Source: JAAYCI01 sp964370445 | Lineage (GTDB): Bacteria; Bacillota; Clostridia; Oscillospirales; Ruminococcaceae | Length of the DNA stretch: 40,344 nt | Assembly (NCBI GenBank): GCA_964370445.1 | Contig: CAYJJK010000010.1 | Coordinates: 1-40,344, forward strand | Direction: 5' to 3' | Shown: positions 1-10,000 of the stretch, one piece after another | How positions within the stretch are numbered: position 1 is the stretch's first letter | How the letters are laid out: each line of letters opens with the position of its first letter | Made by a program: the position numbers and the translations under genes | Notes under the pieces: model-generated | The model's database searches: none | What the model was told of the DNA's origin: nothing | The model's input: the letters and a program-made list of their open reading frames with translations, nothing else

Positions 1-169
1 TGATTTTTTTACCAACTTTTTGTCTTTGCAGGGCAAAAACCATATCAGATGTTCGATGAAAATAACCCATACCTTTTTTATAGCTCATACCGCACTTACA
101 GTGCCTAAGCCCAATGAATTGCTGTTTCATTTTCTTTCCACAGTTCGGACAGATTTTTTTATCAGCCAT
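1..169 (-). CDS. Small zinc-ribbon protein (partial, runs off window)
   Basis: Reading the minus strand from the ATG at 169 gives an open frame to the window edge (56 codons seen). It begins MADKKICPNCGKKM and continues with LRHCKCGMSYKKGMGYF. The CPNC and CKC pairs look like a small zinc ribbon. A GAGGTG ribosome binding site lies five bases upstream of the ATG. It is divergent from the coupling-protein gene, with about 50 bases between them, so the gap must hold promoters for both. The function is unknown; small zinc ribbons are common in conjugative elements. The C-terminus is not visible. Confidence 0.5.
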   Translation of the reverse strand, partial: MADKKICPNCGKKMKQQFIGLRHCKCGMSYKKGMGYFHRTSDMVFALQRQKVGKKI

Positions 170-219
170 ACATACACCTCAAAAAAATTATACATGAAAA
201 CATGGGAAAGGAAAAGCCT

Positions 220-2070
220 ATGAGTTCAATCTACACACTCCTCGCCGCCGGTGCCCTCATGTTCCTTGTCATCGGCGGGCTATCCCTACTGGCCCATCAT
301 TATACCCTCGGCAATATCAAATCTCGCACTGTTGGAGACGGCCAACACGGTGTCGCCCGCTTTGCCACGGCGAAAGAAATCAAACAAACATACAAGCATA
401 TCCCCTTTGAAGCTGAAAGCTGGCGCAATGGCAAAAACCTGCCCACCGAGCAAGGTCTCATCGTCGGATGCACCAAAGATAGGCACGGCAAAGTGGCGGC
501 ACTCGTTGACACCGGCGATGTCCATGCCCTCATGATTGGCGCGGCAGGCGTGGGCAAAACGGCCTATTTTTTGTATCCCAACATAGAATTCGCCTGTGCC
601 AGTGGGATGAGCTTTATCTCAAGCGACACCAAGGGCGACCTCGCCCGAAACTATGCCGCTATTGCCAAAAACCATTATGGCTATGATATTTCCATCTTGG
701 ATTTGCGCAACCCAACGCGCAGTGACGGCAACAATTTGCTTCACCTCGTCAACCGATATATGGACATTTACCTCGCCGACAAAAGTCAAATCGCCGCCAA
801 AGCCAAGGCAGAAAAGTATGCCAAAATCATTGCTAAAACCATCATCGGAACCGAGGGTATGTCGATGGGTCAAAATGCCTATTTCTACGATTCGGCAGAG
901 GGCTTGCTTGCGGCGGTCATTTTGCTTGTGTCGGAATATTTGCCACCGATTGAAATTGAAGGTACCATACGAGAAAGACGGCACATTGTTTCCGTATTCA
1001 AGATGGTGCAAGATTTGCTAGAACCGAGCCAATCGAAAGGCAAAAACCAATTTCAACTGCTCATGCAACGCTTGCCCTCCACCCACAAGGCAAAATGGCT
1101 TGCCGGTGCCGCGCTCAATTCCTCCGAGCAGGGCATGGCCTCGGTGCTGTCCACCGTGCTGTCAAAGCTCAACGCTTTTTTAGATTCAGAGCTCGAACAA
1201 GTGCTGTGTTTCGATACAGAATTAGACGCTGAATCGTTTTGCAAAAACAAATCTGCTGTGTTTTTGATACTCCCCGAAGAAGACCCAGTAAAATACTTCA
1301 TGATAAGCCTGTTCCTGCAACAATTCTACCGAGAACTGCTTGCCGTGGCCGACGAGCACGGCGGCCAGCTCCCTCGCCGTGTGATGATTTTCGCGGATGA
1401 GATAGGAACGATTCCGGCCATCGACAGCTTTGAAATGATGCTCTCTGCCGGGCGCTCGCGCAGGATTTCCGTTGTCCCCATCATCCAAAGCCTTGCCCAA
1501 CTGGAACAAAATTACGGCAAAGAGGGTGCAGAAATTATTACGGACAACTGCCAGCTCACCATCTTTGGGGGCTTTGCCCCCAATTCCCAAACCGCAGAAA
1601 AATTATCTAAGGCAATGGGAAATCGTACCGTGCTCAGTGGCAGTGTAAGCCGTGGCAAGAAAGACCCCTCCCAAAGCCTGCAAATGATGGAACGCCCACT
1701 CATGACAGCAGACGAATTGAAGAGTATTCCCAAAGGGCATTTCATTGTGATGAAAACCGGAACAAACCCCATGCGGACCCGGCTTCGCTTGTTTTTAGAA
1801 TGGGGTATCCGCTTTGAGGAACCCTATGTTGCAGAGGATAGGTCGGAACGGAAAGTGTATTATGCAGATAAGGCAGAACTCGAAAAAAACATTGCCAAGG
1901 ATTCGAGTGTGTTGGCTGTGGCAAGCACGAAATCCACAAAGTCATTCAAAAAAGGTGGCGTTCAAGATGCACATAGCCATGAGCAGAGCAAAAGTAACAA
2001 CCCTCAAAATTCATCCAACCCCGTGAAGAAGAAACCACTTGTAATCGACAGAGAGGTGTCGCACCCATGA
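220..2070 (+). CDS. VirD4/TraG-type conjugative coupling ATPase
   Basis: This is the type IV secretion coupling protein, the membrane ATPase that hands the relaxase-DNA complex to the conjugation channel. It shows an N-terminal hydrophobic segment (about residues 5-24), a Walker A GAAGVGKT near residue 112, and a Walker B-like stretch VMIFADEIGTIPAI near residue 395. The C-terminal tail is charged and low in complexity. The length, about 616 residues, fits the family. I chose the ATG at 220 because AAAGGA lies seven bases upstream; an in-frame ATG at 202 has no good binding site. The stop overlaps the next gene's start (ATGA). No relaxase or other channel gene is in view, so the rest of the element must lie to the left or be lost. 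Confidence 0.9.
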   Translation: MSSIYTLLAAGALMFLVIGGLSLLAHHYTLGNIKSRTVGDGQHGVARFATAKEIKQTYKHIPFEAESWRNGKNLPTEQGLIVGCTKDRHGKVAALVDTGDVHALMIGAAGVGKTAYFLYPNIEFACASGMSFISSDTKGDLARNYAAIAKNHYGYDISILDLRNPTRSDGNNLLHLVNRYMDIYLADKSQIAAKAKAEKYAKIIAKTIIGTEGMSMGQNAYFYDSAEGLLAAVILLVSEYLPPIEIEGTIRERRHIVSVFKMVQDLLEPSQSKGKNQFQLLMQRLPSTHKAKWLAGAALNSSEQGMASVLSTVLSKLNAFLDSELEQVLCFDTELDAESFCKNKSAVFLILPEEDPVKYFMISLFLQQFYRELLAVADEHGGQLPRRVMIFADEIGTIPAIDSFEMMLSAGRSRRISVVPIIQSLAQLEQNYGKEGAEIITDNCQLTIFGGFAPNSQTAEKLSKAMGNRTVLSGSVSRGKKDPSQSLQMMERPLMTADELKSIPKGHFIVMKTGTNPMRTRLRLFLEWGIRFEEPYVAEDRSERKVYYADKAELEKNIAKDSSVLAVASTKSTKSFKKGGVQDAHSHEQSKSNNPQNSSNPVKKKPLVIDREVSHP

Positions 2071-2321
2071 GTTTATTTGGGAATCTGTACAATGAAGAAT
2101 TGCCCTCTCGCGCCAAAATTGTGTATATGTATTTGAAAGACCGTGCTGACGGCGAGGGCAAATGCTGGCCTGCAATAAAAACCATTGCACGGGATACTTC
2201 CCTTTCCGTGAGCACGGTGAAACGAGCCTTGCAGGATTTGATTCGGCATGAGCTACTTATAAAAGAGAGGCGCACGCGGGAGAACAACGGGAACACAAGC
2301 AACCTTTATTATTTGAGGTAA
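2067..2321 (+). CDS. Small winged-helix DNA-binding protein
   Basis: This 84-residue protein overlaps the coupling-protein stop by four bases, so it is translationally coupled. The segment SRAKIVYMYLKDRADGEGK, then AIKTIARDTSLSVSTVKRAL, then HELLIKERR, reads as a classic winged helix: two helices, a recognition helix and a wing. This matches the helix-turn-helix domain (HTH_36-like) at the N-terminus of many replication initiators and element regulators. Here it is essentially the domain alone, so it may be a standalone regulator or a truncated initiator. It is the last gene before the defence island. Confidence 0.7.
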   Translation: MSLFGNLYNEELPSRAKIVYMYLKDRADGEGKCWPAIKTIARDTSLSVSTVKRALQDLIRHELLIKERRTRENNGNTSNLYYLR

Positions 2322-2336
2322 GCTTTAAAACTGAGC

Positions 2337-2429
2337 CATAGTAAATTATGCAAAATTGTAAAATCCACTCACAAGGGGGTAGTCTTGCCTATAGCTGGAC
2401 TGCCCCCAAGCTCATAGTGAACTACGCAA
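2337..2429. repeat. 17-bp imperfect direct repeats around a GC-rich hairpin
   Basis: CATAGTAAATTATGCAA (2337-2353) recurs as CATAGTGAACTACGCAA (2413-2429), with 14 of 17 positions matching and all differences transitions. Between them is a 10-bp stem (2375-2384 with 2398-2407, one G-T pair) around a 13-base loop. There is no T-run, so it does not look like a standard terminator. It lies in the gap between the conjugative genes and the defence island and could be a junction scar or a regulatory structure. Apart from this, 2322-2574 holds nothing I recognise. Confidence 0.4.
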
Positions 2430-2574
2430 TGAAGGGAACACTTTAAGGAAAACTATCACAGAAAGAAAGATACACTTTCTGATTTTCATATTTTGCAAAC
2501 CCATGGCGTCCAAGCTGAATACCACTTGTGATTTATCAACTCATAAAAACACCCTACACAATGGCTTAAAAGCA

Positions 2575-3525
2575 TCACTTATAAACCCTTCCCCACAATT
2601 CATCCCACGAAGCAAGCCTAATTTTTTCGGCATTGCCAAACAGTTTCACTTTTTCTTCGAGTACTCCTTTTTCATCTACTTCATTTGGTGATACATAAAC
2701 AGTTATTATTTGCAAATCAGTGTTTGCTTTGATTGCTGTGTTAATGTGGCCATCATTTAGACCGCTGTATCCCCATATAAAAAGTTCCGTATAAGAGCTT
2801 TTCAATTTGCTGTAATAACCCTCTAATACAGAACTTCCAAAGGTCATTGGGAAAGATATCGGAAACCTAAATCCGCCTTTTGTTTTATCATGTTTTTCCT
2901 TAGCATTTCGCCCCCAAATCAAATGCGCATTGGACGGATTCAATACCTTTCCGGATTTTGAAATATGAATTTCATTGTTATGTGTTATCGTTTTTTCATA
3001 GAAAAATCCTCCGTGCAAATGATAGACTTCTTTTTCATGAACATCATCCAGAACATTGTCAAAATTGGTGGTAAAAACCATGTCAAACCGGTTAATTAAG
3101 GCTTTGAATTTTTTCTTGTCAATGGTTTTTGTCACTGCGCTTATTCCGTTGTTCCCATCATTAAAATAGATTCGATTGGCTATCCGTTCAATTTCCTTAT
3201 AGGAGACTTCTTTTATCGGGCTGAACAGATGCGCCACTTTCAGAAGTGTTTCCAAATTGGTAATTTTCTCACACGACAGTTCAAATAAAAGCTGTTGTTC
3301 TATAAAATATTGATGATAGTCCACATCATGTAACCCTTGCTGCTTTAAACATAAGACAATCGTATCTTGATTTTTACATTCTAAAACTCTTAGTGGATTT
3401 AACAGCCCGTTAAGCTCATTATATAATGAAACATCAACCTTTTTAAACTTCTCAATCATAACCTCATCCCGATATTCGGGAATCATTTGAGATGTTACAC
3501 CATTGCCAATTAAAATCGCCTTCAT
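2575..3525 (-). CDS. SIR2-like protein, probable defence NADase
   Basis: This 316-residue protein starts MKAILIGNGV and carries FTTNFDN (about residues 151-157), YHLHGG (168-173) and WGYSGLNDGHIN (about 256-267). TTNFD followed by LHG, with a late GYS-D segment, is the hallmark of SIR2-like Rossmann domains. Bacterial defence proteins use these to bind and often hydrolyse NAD. The GNG start also recalls AbiH-type abortive-infection proteins, which are the alternative call. No second domain is evident, so it may act alone or with an unlinked partner. It is divergent from the type I restriction operon, placing it in the same defence island. I infer the NADase role; it is not directly shown. Confidence 0.65.
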   Translation of the reverse strand: MKAILIGNGVTSQMIPEYRDEVMIEKFKKVDVSLYNELNGLLNPLRVLECKNQDTIVLCLKQQGLHDVDYHQYFIEQQLLFELSCEKITNLETLLKVAHLFSPIKEVSYKEIERIANRIYFNDGNNGISAVTKTIDKKKFKALINRFDMVFTTNFDNVLDDVHEKEVYHLHGGFFYEKTITHNNEIHISKSGKVLNPSNAHLIWGRNAKEKHDKTKGGFRFPISFPMTFGSSVLEGYYSKLKSSYTELFIWGYSGLNDGHINTAIKANTDLQIITVYVSPNEVDEKGVLEEKVKLFGNAEKIRLASWDELWGRVYK

Positions 3526-3558
3526 ATTGCACCACCAATACAGATGTTATTGAATAAT

Positions 3559-3588
3559 ATGATACGCTCAGTCGTCTTTCCTTGTCAA
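3559..3588 (-). promoter_or_regulatory. Promoter of the SIR2-like gene
   Basis: On the minus strand a perfect TTGACA (-35, at 3583-3588) is followed after 18 bases by TATCAT (-10, at 3559-3564). It lies about 35-65 bases upstream of the SIR2-like start. Confidence 0.55.
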
Positions 3589-3642
3589 TTTAACCAAACT
3601 TGTCTTTTTTGTAATAAATTCCTACAAAATTATACAAAAGCC

Positions 3643-3671
3643 TTAATTTTTTCTTTCAGAACGTATATAAT
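3643..3671 (+). promoter_or_regulatory. Probable promoter of the type I R-M operon
   Basis: A perfect TATAAT (3666-3671) has a weak TTAATT (3643-3648) 17 bases upstream. It is the only good -10 box in the 235-base gap between the divergent SIR2-like gene and hsdM, and would leave a leader of about 80 bases. Confidence 0.45.
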
Positions 3672-3760
3672 AGTAGGTAAGACATGTTCCTGATTATTTT
3701 GTGAAAACAAAAACAAATCGTTTGAGAATATTCAATAGAGTTAAGTCAAGGAGAACACCC

Positions 3761-5245
3761 ATGGTAACAGGTGAAATTAAAAACAAAATCGATAAAATTT
3801 GGACAGACATGTGGGCTGGCGGCATCACGAACCCACTTACAGTTATAGAGCAGCTTACCTATTTGATTTTCATTCGCTCTCTTGATGACAAAGATTTAGA
3901 GGCAGAGCAGTTTGAAAACTTAACGGGCGAAAAAATGCCTAAGATTTTTGCCGAAACCCCCGAAGGGCAAGAAATGCGCTGGAGCAAGTTTAAAAACAGA
4001 GACTCTCGTGAGATATACGAAATAATCGGCACGAAGGTGTTCCCTTTTATCAAAGCACTGGGTGACAACAATAACAGCGAGCAAACTGCCTTTTCAAAAT
4101 ATATGAAAGATGCCATGTTCCTATTTCCCGAGGGCAAAAAACAGCTGCTTGAAAAAACGATAACCTCCCTTGATGAATTGTTTGAGCATGATGTAAAAGA
4201 GCGTGATATGCTTGGCGATTTATACGAATATATGTTAGGCAAACTGGCAACGGCAGGCCAAAATGGACAGTTTAGAACACCGAAGCACATCCGTGAAATG
4301 ATGGTGAAGCTGATTGCACCCACCCCTGATGATAAAATTTGTGACCCTGCTTGTGGCACGGCCGGTTTCCTTGTTTCTTCGGCTGAGTATATAAGAAAAA
4401 ACCATGAAAGCAACATGACCGCCGAACAGTGGACGCATTTTACGAGCGACAGTTTTAGCGGTTTTGATTCAGACAATACCATGCTTCGTATTTCTGCAAT
4501 GAATTTAATGCTACACTCCATCACGCACCCAGACATTGACTATAGAGACAGTGTTTCCAAACAAAATGAAATTACATCTAAATACGATATTATTTTAGCA
4601 AACCCGCCCTTTACAGGCACGGTGGATACCGAAAGCATCAGCGACAATTTAAAAGCGATGTGCAACACCAAGAAAACGGAGCTTCTATTCCTTGCGCTGT
4701 TTATTCGAATGCTAAAAAAAGGCGGCCGCTGCGCTTGTATCGTTCCCGACGGCGTGCTGTTTGGCGCGTCCAAGGCCCATGTGGCAATCCGGCGCGAGCT
4801 TGTAGAGACCCACCAACTACAGGCGGTTATTTCCATGCCAAGCGGTGTTTTTAAACCATATGCCGGCGTTTCCACCGCTGTGCTAATTTTTACAAAAACG
4901 GGTGCAGGCGGCACGGATAGAGTTTGGTTTTACGATATGAAAGCCGATGGCCTAAGCCTTGATGATAAACGAAATGAAATTTCCGACAATGATATCCCCG
5001 ACATTATTGCGCGTTTTCACAATTTGAAGTGCGAAGAAAACCGAGCAAAAACCGAACAAAGCTTTTTTGTAGCAAAGGCGGATATAGAAGAAAATAAATA
5101 CGATTTATCTATCAACCGATACAAAGAGATTGTGTATGAAAAGGTGGTCTATGATGCACCGGATGTGATTTTAGATAGGCTTGATAAGCTGAATGCTGAG
5201 ATTGCCGATAAAACGGCCGAGCTGAGGGGGCTTATTGATGGGTAA
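3761..5245 (+). CDS. hsdM: Type I restriction-modification DNA methyltransferase subunit
   Basis: HsdM transfers a methyl group from S-adenosylmethionine to adenine within the target defined by HsdS, and it is also part of the restriction complex. The protein shows the N-terminal helical domain (EQLTYLIFIRSLDDKD), the SAM motif DPACGTAGFLV (about residue 195) and the catalytic NPPF motif (about residue 280). A helical C-terminus contacts HsdS. I chose the ATG at 3761 because AAGGAG sits at 3748-3753; an earlier in-frame ATG at 3701 lacks this. The length of 494 residues is normal. The stop overlaps the hsdS start, as in coupled hsdM-hsdS pairs. Confidence 0.95.
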   Translation: MVTGEIKNKIDKIWTDMWAGGITNPLTVIEQLTYLIFIRSLDDKDLEAEQFENLTGEKMPKIFAETPEGQEMRWSKFKNRDSREIYEIIGTKVFPFIKALGDNNNSEQTAFSKYMKDAMFLFPEGKKQLLEKTITSLDELFEHDVKERDMLGDLYEYMLGKLATAGQNGQFRTPKHIREMMVKLIAPTPDDKICDPACGTAGFLVSSAEYIRKNHESNMTAEQWTHFTSDSFSGFDSDNTMLRISAMNLMLHSITHPDIDYRDSVSKQNEITSKYDIILANPPFTGTVDTESISDNLKAMCNTKKTELLFLALFIRMLKKGGRCACIVPDGVLFGASKAHVAIRRELVETHQLQAVISMPSGVFKPYAGVSTAVLIFTKTGAGGTDRVWFYDMKADGLSLDDKRNEISDNDIPDIIARFHNLKCEENRAKTEQSFFVAKADIEENKYDLSINRYKEIVYEKVVYDAPDVILDRLDKLNAEIADKTAELRGLIDG

Positions 5246-6422
5246 GTGGGAGATGGTGAGGTTAGGGGATGTGTGTGAATTTATAAATGGCGATAGAGGT
5301 GTGAATTATCCTTCTAAAAGTGATTTTGTCAACATAGGAATACCATTTATAAATGCTGGACATCTAAAAAATAAACAAGTGTCATTTGATGAAATGAACT
5401 ATATTTGTGAGGATAAATATAACAAAATAGGTTCTGGGAAAACTCAATATGGCGACTTGATATATTGCCTTAGAGGGTCATTAGGAAAACAGGCAATTGT
5501 TAGAAATATCGAGAAGGCTGCTATTGCATCTTCATTAGTTATTTTGCGACCAACCAAGAAAATAACAGTTCAATATTTATCTCACCTATTAAATTCTGAG
5601 TTGATAAAGAAGCAACAAGAACAAAACAACACAGGAAGTTCACAGCCCAATTTATCTGCAAGCAATGTAAAAAAATATAACATCCCCCTCCCACCACTGG
5701 AAGAACAGAAAAAAATCGCAAAAAACCTTGACCTTGCAAGTGAGCTTGTAGCGCTATATAAAACAAAACTGGAAGAACTGGACAAGCTTATTCAGTCGGT
5801 GTTTTATACTATGTTCGGCGACCCTGTGACGAATGAAAAAGGGTGGGAGGTTAAGAAGATTCACCAAGTTTATAATATTATTGATGGCGATAGAGGTTCT
5901 AATTATCCTAATCAAGCAGATTTTTCAACGGAAGGTCATTGCTTATTTTTAAACACCGGCAATGTAACAAAGAATGGTTTTTCTTTCGAAAAAACATCGT
6001 TTATTACCAAAGAAAAAGATGAAAAATTGAGAAAAGGAAAGTTGCAAAAGAATGACATTATTCTTACCACACGTGGTACTGTTGGGAATTTAGCATATTT
6101 TACAAGTGAAATTCCTTTTGATAATGTGAGAATTAACTCAGGGATGGTTATTTTAAGGCGACTGTCAGAAATAAATAACATTTATTTCATCCATTATTTT
6201 AGTAATCCTTTGATTTATAAAAGGCTAATGTCTGGGTCTGCACAACCTCAACTTCCTATAACAAGTATGAAAAAGGCAAATGTTATAGCCCCGCCCCTCC
6301 CCCTCCAGCAAAAATTCGCCAATATTGTAATCCAAATAGAGCAACAAAAAACAGAGGTAAACAAAACCTTGCAAAATGCAGAAATGCTGTATAACAGCCT
6401 TATGCAGAAATATTTTGAGTAG
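5238..6422 (+). CDS. hsdS: Type I restriction specificity subunit
   Basis: HsdS chooses the bipartite DNA sequence that the complex methylates or cuts. The architecture is standard: target-recognition domain 1, a central coiled spacer (LPPLEEQKKIAKNLDLA onwards, about residues 150-190), target-recognition domain 2, and a second spacer starting APPLPLQQKFANIV. The ATG at 5238 overlaps the hsdM stop; a TTG at 5235 is an alternative. The two recognition domains are visibly related: the first has INGDRGVNYPSKSDF, the second IDGDRGSNYPNQADF. This suggests a duplicated half and a near-symmetric target. The length of about 394 residues is typical. I saw no inverted repeats or silent hsdS copies for phase switching. 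Confidence 0.93.
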   Translation: MGKWEMVRLGDVCEFINGDRGVNYPSKSDFVNIGIPFINAGHLKNKQVSFDEMNYICEDKYNKIGSGKTQYGDLIYCLRGSLGKQAIVRNIEKAAIASSLVILRPTKKITVQYLSHLLNSELIKKQQEQNNTGSSQPNLSASNVKKYNIPLPPLEEQKKIAKNLDLASELVALYKTKLEELDKLIQSVFYTMFGDPVTNEKGWEVKKIHQVYNIIDGDRGSNYPNQADFSTEGHCLFLNTGNVTKNGFSFEKTSFITKEKDEKLRKGKLQKNDIILTTRGTVGNLAYFTSEIPFDNVRINSGMVILRRLSEINNIYFIHYFSNPLIYKRLMSGSAQPQLPITSMKKANVIAPPLPLQQKFANIVIQIEQQKTEVNKTLQNAEMLYNSLMQKYFE

Positions 6423-6434
6423 AGGAAAAGACGA

Positions 6435-7064
6435 ATGTTTGAAATTTTATCAACATCAGATATTATCACAATTGTAGGGATCATTATTACAATTGCAGGA
6501 GCCATTATCGGAATTTCAGGATTGATCGGCCGTCATAAAATAGCTTATAAAGTTAAACAAAAAAACAAATCGAAAAACAATACCTTCAACCAAGCACAAA
6601 ATATAAGCATTACAAATAATAACATTTACCAAACTCCGACCGAAAGTATATCAAGGAATGTCATTACAGTTACACAAGAAACTAATATTTATGGTAACCC
6701 TGCAATGAAAGGATGTTTTGAATTTAATTATTCAAATAATAATGGTACTTATTTAATTGGAGAAAATGACTTTGTATTTACAACTAAATGGTCAAAAGCA
6801 AGCGACACATCAATACATGCATATAGTGATGGTAACGATATAGATTCAATAGCATTGCTTAAATCACCTATAAAATTAGACGATATAAATAATATTAAAG
6901 GTGACTTTACTTCAAGGTGTAGGACACCTCTAATTGGAGATGCCGTTGTTTGGCGGAATGTCAAGGGCAAGCATATGGTTACAAAAATTCTTGAAATTGA
7001 TGATGACACAAGGGGTTCTAAAAGTGATAGATTAAAATGTGAGTTTATTATTTTATGTCAATGA
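6435..7064 (+). CDS. Hypothetical membrane-anchored protein inside the R-M operon
   Basis: I do not recognise this 209-residue protein. It has one strong N-terminal membrane helix (ITIVGIIITIAGAIIGISGL, residues about 12-31), then a lysine-rich turn consistent with a cytoplasmic C-terminus. An Asn/Gln/Thr-rich linker (about 45-75) leads to a domain of roughly 120 residues with alternating strand-like segments, for example ENDFVFTTKWSKAS and FTSRCRTPLIGDAVVWRN. It sits 12 bases after hsdS and 9 bases before hsdR, in the same orientation, so it is co-transcribed with the restriction genes. Insertion of an unrelated gene between hsdS and hsdR often means an accessory defence or regulatory protein, but no function can be read from the sequence. 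Confidence 0.7.
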   Translation: MFEILSTSDIITIVGIIITIAGAIIGISGLIGRHKIAYKVKQKNKSKNNTFNQAQNISITNNNIYQTPTESISRNVITVTQETNIYGNPAMKGCFEFNYSNNNGTYLIGENDFVFTTKWSKASDTSIHAYSDGNDIDSIALLKSPIKLDDINNIKGDFTSRCRTPLIGDAVVWRNVKGKHMVTKILEIDDDTRGSKSDRLKCEFIILCQ

Positions 7065-7073
7065 GGTGACCCC

Positions 7074-10000
7074 ATGCCAAACTTCTCCTTCCTAAACGAA
7101 AAAACTGAATACAGCCTGTTTGCCCTCTCGGCAATGGAAGCAGAAAAAATGCTTGAATCCTCCCCTGCTATGTGCGCTGTTGGTTGCCGCAAAGCCTTAG
7201 AACTCATGGTGAAATGGGTATATTCTGCCGATAATACCATGGCAATGCCCTACAAAGAAAACCTGCAAGCCTTGGTGCACGAGCCATCTTTTCGCTTTGC
7301 CGTAAATAGTCAAACCTGGGGCAAGTTCCAGTTCATCATCAAACTCGGAAACCTTGCGGTGCATACCTCTAGGCAAGTTTCTAAATCGGATGCTGTTTTG
7401 GCACTATCAGGGCTGTTTGAGTTTGTGCAGTGGATTGATTACTGCTATGGCAGTGATTATATCGAACGCAGTTTTGATGAAGCTTTGATACCGGCCGTTA
7501 AAATGGAGGTAGACACTTCAAAAATCAAAAAGGCCGAGGCACTGATAGAAAAGAAAGACGAAGAAATAGCAAAGCTGCGTGCCGAAATTGCAAAAAATGC
7601 ACAGCAATTTATGCAAAACAAGGCAGAAGAAATGCCGGTTCGTCAGTTTATGCCGATGGATATATCTGAATTTGCCACTCGCAAAAAATATATCGATGTA
7701 GATTTAAAGCTCCTTGGTTGGACGATTGGCGACGACTGTATAGAAGAAGATGAATACACAGATATGATGGGGGTGGACGGGCAAAAAGGCCGGGCTGATT
7801 ATGTTCTGTTTGGCAAAGATGGGCTCCCTCTTGCTGTGATAGAGGCCAAACGTACCAGCAAAGACCCACTAACAGGTAAAAAACAAGCCGTACTTTATGC
7901 CGATTGCCTAGAGAGAAAGTATAAACGCAGACCCATGATGTTTTTAACAAATGGCTTTGATACCTACTTTTGGGACGATCAGTCTGCACCCATGCGCGCC
8001 GTAAGTGGGTTTTTTTCAAAAGATGATTCACAAAAACTGATAGATAGACGCGCAGCCAAAAGTGATTTAGATACCATTCAAATTGATGACAACATTACAG
8101 ATAGATATTATCAAAAAGAGGCGATTCGTGCTTGTTGCGAACATTTTAGCACAGGGCACAGAAAAAGCTTGCTTGTTATGGCAACAGGCACCGGTAAAAC
8201 GCGTACTGCCTCCAGTTTAACCGATGTTCTCTCTCGTGGTGGATATGTTACCAATGTACTGTTTTTAGCCGATAGAACGGCTCTTGTAAAACAGGCCAAA
8301 GAAGATTTCAGGATTTATCTGCCCGATATATCTTTGTGTAATTTACTTTCTAATAAAGATGACAAAAACGCAAGAATCGTGTTTTCCACCTATCCCACCA
8401 TACTAAATGCCATCGATAACGCAAAAACTTCTGACGGAAAAACACTGTTCACTCCGGCACATTTCGATTTCATTATTATCGACGAGGCACACAGAAGCAT
8501 ATTTAAGAAGTATCGTGCAATTTTCGAATACTTTGATGCTTTACTCCTAGGGCTAACGGCAACACCAAAGCTTGATGTGGACAGGAACAACTATGATTTC
8601 TTTGAAATGGAACATGGTGTGCCCACCTATGCTTATGATTATGAAACGGCTGTTGAAAAAGATAAAGTTTTAGTGCCTTATTATACCTTTGAAGTGAAAA
8701 CCAAGTTTTTAGACGAGGGTATTTCTTACGATGAATTATCCGATGTGGACAAAGAAAAATATGAAGAGGATTTTGCGGAAGACGATTCAATTCCCGATTT
8801 TATACCTTCCCAGAATTTGAATACCTTCATTTTCAATGAAGACACGGTGGACAAGGTTCTGATAGATTTGATGACCAATGGCATTAAAATTGAAAGTGGA
8901 GATAAAATAGGGAAAACCATTATATTTGCACAAACCAAAGATCATGCCCAGTATATTGTAGAGCGATTTGATAAGCTGTACCCACAATACCATGGAAATT
9001 TTATCAGCCGAGTGGTGTGCGATGACAATTATGCACAGACGATTATAGACGATTTTAAGCAACCCAATAAACTGCCGCAAATTGTTGTGTCTGTTGATAT
9101 GATGGACACCGGTATTGATGTGCCGCAAGTTTTAAACTTGGTTTTCTTTAAGAAAGTACGATCAAAAACCAAATTTTGGCAGATGATCGGCAGAGGCACC
9201 CGGCTTTGCAAAGGGCTTATATGTCAAGATGGGATTGATGGCGAATACGAAGATAAACGCAGATTTTTCATTTTTGATTATTGCAGCAACTTTGAATACT
9301 TTAGGCAAAAACCGAATGGTGTTGAAGGCACCGAAACCATGACGCTCAGCGAGAATATCTTCACAAAACAAGTAAGGCTTATTCATGCTTTGCAACATAG
9401 CAATTACAGTGATTGCAGTAAACTTAGAGACTCTCTTGTTTGTGTTGTCCACAAGCAAATTCAGGCTTTAAACACCGAGCTGACACCCGTAAAACTAAAG
9501 CGGAAGTTTGTGGACAAATATTCTAGCAAAGAAATGCTGATTGGTTTAACTGATATCCAAAAATCCGAAATCACAACCAATTTGGCAGCACTGGTTTTCA
9601 ATGCTGAACAGGATGAATATGCAAAAAGATTCGACAATCTTATGTATGGTTTAATGTTGTCTCAAATAGAGGGTTTATCTGCCTTTAGAAAAACAAAACA
9701 ACAACTTTGTGATATTTGCAGGGTGCTTCAAACGAAAACATCCATTCCGCAAGTTAAAAGCAAACTGGAAATCATTCAGTCTGTTCACACTGCTAAGTTT
9801 TGGGAGGATGCTACTGTCTTAGATTTTGAATTGATTAGAGAAAACCTTCGTGAGCTTATAAAATTCATCATCGAAGATGGCGAACAGAAAAAGAAAATTT
9901 ACACCAATTTGCAAGATGTTATAACGGACAAGGTGGAAGGCCAAGCATTGGATGCCGCCTATGATTTCGAGGATTATCGTTTAAAAGTAAATCGCTATGT

